From positions 1 through 64,000 of the forward strand of contig JBAMJV010002966.1 of NCBI GenBank assembly GCA_037951105.1: a DNA stretch of 64,000 nucleotides, given 5' to 3'. A model generated the notes under the pieces. That model had not been told where the DNA came from. It did not search any database and worked only from the letters and a program-made list of their open reading frames with translations. This stretch comes from Echinarachnius parma. Its lineage: Eukaryota > Echinodermata > Echinoidea > Clypeasteroida > Echinarachniidae. Positions 56,379-64,000 of this stretch are shown piece by piece; position 1 is the stretch's first letter; each line of letters begins with the position of its first letter. A program made the position numbers and the translations under genes.

Positions 56379-56954
56379 GTAAGGAATCTGGTATTGAGAG
56401 GAAAGAGCAACGACATGGGATCTTGATGTTACATCAGTAAAAGAATGAGCAATTTCAAAATTATAATTGACCTACGCTACATGTACATGTAGGTGTTACA
56501 CACAACCTAGAGAGGTTATGAACAGGATAGGACATTGACATGGGAAACTGATATAATAACTGATATAATTTATAACCATAATTATTATGAGACTTGATGA
56601 ATTCAAATGAACCGTATTCACATAGTGGCAAAATATAAATTTATGTTAAAGGAATGTGTATTATTAAATGACATCTAGTTGGTACATTTACATTTGCCTT
56701 TAATTAAAATCAGACAGGACATGGAACCTATTTACATGAATTACTCATTAAGGAATAAATCAGTTACGATTAAACTAAAATGTGAGAAAATGTGTTTGTA
56801 CTGACCAGGCTGTCAACAACTGATAACTCTGAAGAAGGGTCTAATTGTACATCAAGTTCGGAAATCGTCCCAGTTGTTTGTTCCCAAAATGCATCATACC
56901 GATTTGTTTCTTTGTGATTGACTGTTTCAGGCAGAAGAGGACGAGTAGTCGAGA
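56379..56954. other. Intron stretch
   Basis: AT-rich, no repeat boundary or gene recognised. Confidence 0.5.
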
Positions 56955-57066
56955 ACACCTTGTCCGAGTCCGAGTCCCGGACATCCGAGTCCCGAGTCCT
57001 GGATATCCGAGTCCCGCGTCCCGAACATCCGAGTCCCGAGTCCCAGACATCCGAGTCCGAGTCGCA
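56955..57066. repeat. CCGAGTCC minisatellite (28-base period)
   Basis: Units of the form ACATCCGAGTCCCGAGTCCC, four copies with diverging spacers. It shares the CCGAGTC core with the array at 36975 but has a different higher-order unit. Asp/Ser/Arg-rich frames are by-products. Confidence 0.8.
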
Positions 57067-58639
57067 ACGGGAAAATCTTAAATTGCAATTCTTTTTATGA
57101 CACATCAGTTTCATTATGAAAAATGCCCTACAGTGAACTTTCTATAACATCTGATCCATTTCAGGATAAATACCTACCCCTTTATCACAAATGCATTCAT
57201 CCCTAGCCTGGCTAGAAAAACCGCTTGAAAAGAAACAAAAAATATAAAATTACTGAACCCTATACACCACCATAGCTCACCTGACCTAAGGTCACTAGTA
57301 ACTTCCTCTTCTCCCAGCGCGCCTGTGCTAGAAGACTGCTTTGGAAGGAGCTCTTTTTTGCAGCTCTAGTGAAGTCATAGCTACATGTATTCTTGTCTCT
57401 TACGTTGTTTCGTTTTTGCTTCTCTAGGTTGTCGCTTGCTGTAATCCATCCTAGGAGTTAACCTTTTGCCTTGTGGCCCTGTCGGGCGAATGTAATAGGG
57501 TTGTTCTACTTTGAGTGGCCCGTCACCTAATCTTGTCGGCCCGAGCCAGCAGGCGTTTGCTTTTTCGAGCACTGCTGTAATATATGAAGGGAGCCTCGTT
57601 TTGGGGCTCCTGTTTTGTCTTAACGTTTTGTATTAACGTTTTGGTATTTCTTTTTTTCTTTTCTTTGTATTTTAGCTATGGAATCTTTGATCGCCGTCGT
57701 TGATGGGGGATCATTGTCTTGAGATAGCGAGGCACTGCAGAGCAATATGAGGCTAGAATAGGGTGACTGTCCCCCGCTAATGCCCCCCTCAATGTCGGGC
57801 AGGGTTGTCACCCATATCCCTTCCCCACCTCGATCGGTGCGTGGTTTGTGGATACCTACGATGATTTAAGAGTCCAGGACGATGGTATATTGCAGTCTAC
57901 GCGACTGATGTACATATAAGCCTCTCAACCTCATGTATCGGGACTCCTGCCTCTCTGCTTCCTGTCCCGTTCCCGCTTCACCTCTGCGGGCATTGCTCGG
58001 GACTCCTGCCTCTCTGCTTCCTGTACCGTTCCCGCTTCACCTCTGCGGGAATTGCTTGGTCTGAACGGGACTGCTGGCACCAGATCGGGAATGGTAGCCT
58101 CATTGCCGGCTATCATGATTCCCTGCCCGATCGGGATTCCCGCTCATCGCTTGGTCTGAGCGGGACTGCTGGCTTCTGCCTCGACCGGGAATAGTAGCCT
58201 CGAGATCTACTTTTGGGATTCCCTGCTCCTTTGGAATTCCCGTCTTCTACATCGGGATTCCTCTTCCCTCATCGGGATTCCTGCTTTGTGTAGATTCCCG
58301 CATTCCCGCACCTGGGGTTCTACTGGTTCCTGCTGGGATTACCTTTGAGGGAACGTTCGGGTTGTATATTCCCGTCCTACCTTCATCGGTCCGGGAATGC
58401 ACATAGTTGCTCTTCGACTAAGTGAAGGCATGATCGTCATGTCTCCGTGTTGGGGTTTGCAGGTTAGAACGTTTCCCCGCAAGAGTTGGCCGGGACTGGC
58501 TGCTAGAGAGGCTATCATGCGCCCTGTGAGGACTTGGTCCGCCGGGCCTCATCCTCTTTCGGGAATTTTCCATCTCACCTTCTTCCTATACCGGGAATTG
58601 CCTCAGTCTGCTGTGGTTGAGGCAGGGTATTGTCCCGGC

Positions 58640-59040
58640 TGAAGGTGGGCTAGTCTAGGATTTGTCCCGACCACCTGTAGAGTACTCCGGGGATTGTTCT
58701 GGCCGTCCATGGGCCCTGGCCGGCTGTGGACTAGTCAGGGAATTGTCCCGGCCAGCTGTGGAGTGGCCAGGGTATTGTCCCGGCCAACTGTAGAGAAGTC
58801 CAGGAATTGTCCTGGCTATCTGTAGTGTAGTCCGAGAATTGTCCCGGCCATCTGTGGACTAGTCCGGGAATTGTCCCGGCCGACTGTAAACCAGGGTTAT
58901 TGTCCCAACTCGCTATGGTCTAGTCTGAGTATTGTCCCGTCTGGCTGTAGGCTGGTCCGGGAATTGTTGGGATTGAGGGTAGTCTCGTTCAGAGACTGCC
59001 CTGGCTGGCTCTGGCCTAGTCTGGGAATTTTCCTGACTGG
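58640..59040. repeat. Degenerate 44-48-base minisatellite
   Basis: The core TCCGGGAATTGTCCCGGCC with a following CTGTGGACTAG word repeats at least eight times with variation. The core is a dyad (CCGGGA...TCCCGG). Confidence 0.8.
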
Positions 59041-59299
59041 CCTTGTCCTGTTGTCGGGGGTTCGTCTTGTTTTGTCTGCTCTATGATCCAGGTTTGGTCC
59101 CTGTAAGTGCTGTCCTTGTTTGGGGATTGTTCCTGCTTGCTCTGTTGTTGTTAGATAGGAATGGTCCCGGCTGTGGCCTTTCCCTAAGGGGGATCGTCCC
59201 GATTGGCTCTTTTCTGGGTGGGGATTCTCCCACCCTTCCTGTCGCCTCTGTACATATTGAGTTGTCATTTATGTACTGGACAGCCCCTGTTATGCTGGC

Positions 59300-59530
59300 A
59301 TTGCTTGTTTCGGCAATGCTTCTTACATTTGCGTGTTGGGAGTCAGACTGTCGGGTCTTTCACTGTCACGCTCGTGTTGGGGCATCGCTGGTTTTAGCAA
59401 TGCTTCTTATAGTTGCATGTTATGAGTCAAGCTGTTGGGTCTTTCTCTGTCACGCTAGTGTTATGGCATCACTAGTTTTAGCAATGCTTCTTGTGTTTGC
59501 ATGTTATTAGTCAGGCTGTTGGGTTTTCCT
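59300..59530. repeat. About 88-base tandem repeat, three units
   Basis: AGCAATGCTTCTTA, then GAGTCAGACTGTCGGGTCTT and CACTGTCACGCTCGTGTT recur three times with about 85-90% similarity. The last unit is truncated. Confidence 0.8.
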
Positions 59531-62413
59531 GCTGGTCCTGGTCATATTGGGCTTGGAGCTCCAGCTTTGACTTTGGCATCCAGTATTTGTACGGTTGCCT
59601 TTCTGGTAGGCTCCTGTCCCACTGGTGACGGAGTATCTCTAGTATGATGTCGTGGTTTATCTGCTAGGGCCATCTCGGGGAGTTTGATGGTGTGTGTGCT
59701 TGTTGGCGGTATGTTTGTTGGCACTGGTCCTTTCTTCCCCTCCTTCCCTCCTTACCCGCTTCCCCCTCCACTGGCCTTGGTCGCACTGGATTTATGATGT
59801 CAATCTTGCACATTTCGTTCTCCTGTCGGTCCGTGTCTCCTTTCTGGTTTAGTGGCTGAGACACTCTGCACTGCCTTCATGCATGCTCAGTCACACTGGG
59901 GGCACATGTGTACATCGCTCGTTTCCGATCTTCTCCGAATGTTGGCTTCTTCGTTTGGGCTTTCGTCAATGGATTGTATGCGGGTTTCCTTGTCCATGGC
60001 CTTCAGCCTCTTCTTTTTATGTGGCTTGCAGTATTCAACATTTTTTGTAGGCCCCTGTGATGGTCTCTGTCTTTTTCAATTCGTTGTGGAGTTTTCTCCT
60101 ACTGGCGGCTGTGCATGGTTGGGAGATGCTTCGCATTGTCTATTTGCCGTTAGGCTACCTGTGGGTCTCGAGTGCATCTTTACCTTATCTTGGCTCAGTA
60201 TGTATAGATTGGGCTCAGTATGTCTTTCTTGCGTCATTCTTTCTGAACTCTTACAGGGTCCTTTCAGGGTCCGGCAGGTGGTAGTTATGTTCCAATCCTT
60301 TCATGTTCCCACTGTATCCGGTGTCGGTGCTTTGGCTCAACCTGCTGTATGTTCCTTTAGCAGTTTAGTATTAGGTCGGTTTGATGTTTCAGCAATCGCC
60401 TTGCCTTCCTCGTTGCGATTGTTGGTTATTGTTGTCCTAGCTAACATTCAGTCAGAGCTGGGGCTGCTCCTATCGTGTTGGACCATCTGAGGGGAATCTG
60501 GTCTTAATCATCTGTTGTATCCAGGGATGTGAGGTGTAATGGGTATAGTTGGTCACTGTTGTTCAGTGCCTGTGGAGGTTGACATTTCTGGCTGAGGTTT
60601 GTTCTGGGTGTGCCCCGCTTTCACTTGTGTGAGCGGTCTCGCCTCATGTTGGTGGTAATACGTTAGTCGTTTCTGGACTGGTTGGTTCATTGCCTTGTGT
60701 TCTCCGTGTACTCCTGCCTGAGTTTTCTCGGGACCAATTTTGGGGGAATTTATGGTTCTGTGGTCCGTGGCGGCCGTTGATCTTGTTTATCTCCTTTTGT
60801 TTGTTCGGCATGGAGGGAGATGTTTGCCGAGGCGTTTCCAGTTCTATCACTGGCCCAGGCTGGAATTTGTTATTGTTCATCTTTCTCCGCCTGATTGTCC
60901 TGAGCGTTAGGCTCTCTTTACCGGCCTTATTCCGGTGGCGATGGAAATTCTTTGGCTTGTGTGGGCAAGTGGGATCCCTATCTTGCCTTTTGTTGGGCTT
61001 GCGGAATGCTTCCTGCCAAGCTCTTTGCCTTTATCTGGCAGGGGATGTTGGAGGCTCAAGTAATTTTGAGACTCCTAGTCCTGTCAGGCCTATTGGGTAT
61101 TTCCTGCTGGGTGTTTATTGTGTGTGTCTTATGACGAGGTATATGCCATTTTGGGTGTTTTAGAGGAGATGCTAGGCCGTATGCTGATTTGGCGTGTTTA
61201 TGGGGTTTGTTATTGTGACCCCAACTATGATTGCTAGGGCTCTTTTGTGGTTATATACATGTACCTGTTGTCCACTCCTTGGATTGTACTAGGTATGATG
61301 CAAGGCTGTTTCATGTATGTTGTCTTCATCTGTTTCTCCAGGCCTTGCCCCTTGATGTGTATCCTAGTGTACGTCTGTCTTAAGTTAGTTTTGTGCTTGT
61401 CCGGCAGTCTGCCTTTCCCCTGCAGGGATAACTGCTCTTTCGGGTTTGTTAATGTGCAGGGGTAGATGGGCAGGGTGTGCCTTAAGTTTCCTCTTGGTTT
61501 TCAGAGGTGGTTTGGATATGAGGTTTCGTGTTCCGTCGCCGAACTCGTTGCTTCTTTTCTTTCGTTGGCCCTCTTGGCAGTCCCAATTGTGTTGGGTCTT
61601 CTGTCATTGTCTATTCCGCAAGGCTTCTTGAGCCTTATCCCGTCTCTATATGTCCGTATGGTCATTTTGGGGCAGGTTGCTGGCAGGGCTCTGTCCTGGG
61701 GGGCAATGTCCCTGGCTGTCAGTTTTGCTATGCTCGTCCTAGGGATAGCTTTTGGCGGGGCCTATGCATCGGTGTGTGCGACCCTGTGGAAGGTTTTTTT
61801 TATCCCCTCTGGTTGTGTTGTGGGGTTAGTTTTTGCCTGGGTTCCGAGTTCATGAGGGCGTTCCTTCCTCGTTAACCTGGGACTTCCTTCAGGTGTACGG
61901 CACTTTATGTGTTGCTGTTCCCAGCAGTGGCCATCCTTGTGGTCTTTGGTCAGTTGTTACCTGTTGCATGGCTTAGTCGATGTCCCATTCTGGGAGGCAG
62001 TTCTGGGGCTGTGAGGCTTTGTCCATAGTCGTTCAGGCTTTGATGTAGAGCTCTTGCTTATGCAGAGCTAGACTGTCCGATATTTTTTGTTGGGTTGTGA
62101 AGGCTATTGGTGCAGCAGGCGGTGCGGCAGTCGTTGATGTTCTGGTTCCTGACCGGGATGCCAGAGGGATTTTGTTGTCATAGGCTCATTTCGTCGGCTA
62201 CCATCGAGGGCTTTCAGGCAGGTGCCTCCTGGTTCGCTTCCAGCTCCTTGTTCGTTGCTTCCGCCGTGCGGTTGTGGCTCCCAGACCTTCCTTTGCTGGG
62301 GCCGCCTTGGGCGTGTCTTCTAGCTGGGATCACTTTCCCCCCACCTGGTGAGTGGTGCTGGTCAGCATTTATGCATTTGTGATAAAGGGGTAGGTATTTA
62401 TCCTGAAATGGAT

Positions 62414-62683
62414 TAGATGACTCCATGGATGTCATTATCCATGAGGGATTAATACCTACCCCTTTAGCTCCCTCCCTCCTCCCCTCTCAGTGGTCAGGCG
62501 CTGGGAAGAGGAAGTTACTAGTGACCTTAGGTCAGGTGAGCTATGGTGGTGTATAGGGTTCAGTAATTTTATATTTTTTGTTTCTTTTCCAGCGGTTTTT
62601 CTAGCCAGGCTAGGGATGAATGCATTTGTGATGAAGGGGTAGGTATTAATCCCTCATGGATGATGACATCCATGGAGTCATCT
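62414..62683. mobile_element. 270-base MITE sharing ends with the 5.3-kb element
   Basis: TAGATGACTCCATGGATGTCAT and its inverse bound it. Inside these come AATACCTACCCCTT and its inverse, and then the 150-base block that also forms the left interior of the 5.3-kb element. It is therefore a short, probably derived, member of the same family. Confidence 0.65.
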
Positions 62684-62720
62684 AGTTCATTGTAACCTTC
62701 CATTTGTCAGAGAATGTATG

Positions 62721-63251
62721 TAAACTGGGTTCCAAAATAAACTTATCACTTCTTCAGCGCAACACACATTAAAATCCAAAGCATAAACATAATACATAAT
62801 TGAGCATAGATAAGCTATGATATTCCTCAGCAAGCACATCTAAACAAAATTATGTTTGATTTAGTCAACAAAGAATAAAATCGCAAGAGGTAATTTTTCA
62901 AAAATCACAGAAACTGCTCACCTTCCGGGCACGGAGCTCGGTACGGACAATAGCCAGTCTGGTGGTTACATAACCCGCCTCTGATGTTGAATGAATAGCT
63001 ATTGAAAGTTCTGAATAGACCGCCTTTCGTGGAGGTTCGCAGCGAGCAGTTTCTGTGATTTTTGTAAAATGACCTGTAGCGATTCCATCGCATTTTTCTC
63101 TTTTTTGTCAAAAGCAACCTTTCAATTGTTCAGATATGCTTCATAAGGAGAATGATAGCTTATCTGTGTCTAACAATGATTCAATTTGATGATATGGATT
63201 TTAGTGAGCGTCGCTCTGAAGAAGTGATAAGTTTCTTTTGGAGCCCAGTTT
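62721..63251. mobile_element. 531-base foldback element
   Basis: Ends TAAACTGGGTTCCAAAATAA and, inverted, TAAACTGGGCTCCAAAAGAA. Inner arms include AAAATCACAGAAACTGCTC against GAGCAGTTTCTGTGATTTT. No protein is encoded. Confidence 0.75.
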
Positions 63252-63724
63252 ATTTTAACTTTTCTTACTACAACAGTTATCTTCATAATAAACACCATCA
63301 AAGAAATGACAAAGACTTAACTGCAGAAATGATTCTGGGCAATGTCAAAGGTTATTATTACAGAGTATGAGACAAATTAAATACCAAAAAAAAAATGAAA
63401 AATTTCATAGCAAGTGTGACAGACGGGACAAGAATTTGGTTGATCTTTGTCACCCTTAAATTTCCCCAAAATACAGTGGATAAGGAACTGCTGCATATCT
63501 TTTCCTATTAAGGTTCACTGTCAAATGGCTTCATGGGATATAACTTTATTTGCAAACAGTCAAATTGCTGAAAAATTATCAGTGTTAAAGTTAAGCATGA
63601 ATTTCAGCAATTTTATAATCCTTTCAAAGTCACAATTTTTAGCATCAAATACGAAATATCTGAAAATTCACGTTTTGTCCCATAAACTGTCAGTTATGAC
63701 CGTTTGATAACTAATACTGGACCC
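63252..63724. other. AT-rich stretch without recognised gene
   Basis: Small frames at 63447-63707 lack any recognisable domain or splice context. Confidence 0.45.
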
Positions 63725-63900
63725 AAGAGCAAGGGCGTCGATTTCTTCTCGCGATTTGGGGGAGATGATTCGTCATTTTGACCATCTTCGGCGAGCGAGC
63801 GAAGCGACTAACTAAACTAAACTAAACTGAAACTAACCCAACAGCATGGACAAGATTGTATGACCGGAGTGGGGGGGGGGGGGGGGGGGGGGGGGGTGTA
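63725..63900. repeat. G-rich interspersed repeat edge with poly-G tract
   Basis: AAGGGCGTCGATTTCTTCTC and GAGCGAGCGAAGCGAC match boxes of the repeat at 4280-4340. An (ACTAA)n-like microsatellite (63810-63840) and a G run of about 26 bases (63871-63896) follow. Confidence 0.65.
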
Positions 63901-64000
63901 TAGGCCTAGGGGGCACAAACTTTCAGCTTGAGCTGTTTAGAAATTTGAAGATTATTGCAAACACACTGATGGAACCCTGAATGGAATAAACAGAGGGCGC

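Larger units (their letters stand above)
57148..62419. mobile_element. 5.3-kb element with A-poor + strand and no recognised protein
   Basis: The left end CATCTGATCCATTTCAGG, then ATAAATACCTACCCCTTTA, is repeated in inverted form at 62370-62419. The next 150 bases inside the left end (57172-57320) occur inverted at 62500-62655, in the neighbouring element. The interior + strand is rich in T and G and very poor in A: for example line 59101-59160 has 7 A and 26 T in 60. It contains tandem arrays at 58640-59040 and 59300-59530. Neither strand shows transposase, polymerase or capsid-like motifs. Confidence 0.6.

Noticed and set aside
56925-57100. Arg/Ser-rich exon after TTTCAG at 56930
   Set aside because: The frame is the CCGAGTC minisatellite, and the phase-0 frame needed after the exon at 56378 meets an early stop.
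59852-60490. A 212-codon + strand open frame, and several other 115-157-codon frames at 59.0-61.9 kb
   Set aside because: Leu/Ser/Cys/Phe-rich text is what T/G-rich, A-poor DNA gives in any frame. Frames overlap each other, have no domain, and stop codons are rare simply because A is rare.

Overview
The window looks like a transposon-dense stretch of a marine invertebrate genome, most likely an invertebrate deuterostome (echinoderm, hemichordate or lancelet type). The signs are intron-containing genes with GT/AG splice sites, an NLR-style leucine-rich-repeat (LRR) gene, L2-, RTE- and Tx1/L1-type LINEs, Ty3/Gypsy remnants, and many foldback and TTAA-flanked non-autonomous DNA transposons. I cannot name the species. 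No bacterial-style operon, CRISPR array or complete intronless gene was found.

The only host gene I can support is a + strand gene of LRR exons. Two intact-looking 165-base phase-0 exons lie at 27853 and 29587, with decayed sister exons at 27633 and 28751. Further exons lie at 44095, 45157 and 56285. The last two join in matching reading phase across a 10.7-kb intron filled with transposons. Both ends of the gene lie outside the window or are unrecognised.

Layout. 1-11.2 kb: TTAA elements, an L2 LINE relic, tandem G-rich repeat units, a GC-rich foldback element and three copies of a 1.36-kb element (direct, inverted, direct). 11.4-12.1 kb: a decayed THAP-like sequence beside a TTAA terminus. 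12.8-27.5 kb: one RTE-type LINE split by a Russian-doll set of insertions, including a 3.0-kb element whose left part is tandemly duplicated and a 5.3-kb element made partly of ACGTTGG iterons. 27.6-29.8 kb: LRR exon cassettes. 30.3-31.9 kb: a TA-flanked foldback element. 32.4-36.9 kb: a nearly full-length but decayed Jockey-superfamily LINE. 37-44 kb: minisatellites, foldbacks and a TTAA composite palindrome. 44-57 kb: LRR exons and introns carrying G-rich repeats, a Tx1/L1 LINE tail and two Gypsy relics. 57.1-62.7 kb: a large element with a strikingly A-poor + strand and no recognisable protein. 62.7-64 kb: another foldback and a poly-G repeat.

The most interesting theme is that several unrelated non-autonomous elements (5.2, 6.9, 21.2, 22.7, 43.5 and 50.2 kb) repeat their own terminal-repeat motif internally, often as a palindromic minisatellite. 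The second is the datable nesting at 13-27.5 kb, where target-site duplications can be read at several levels.
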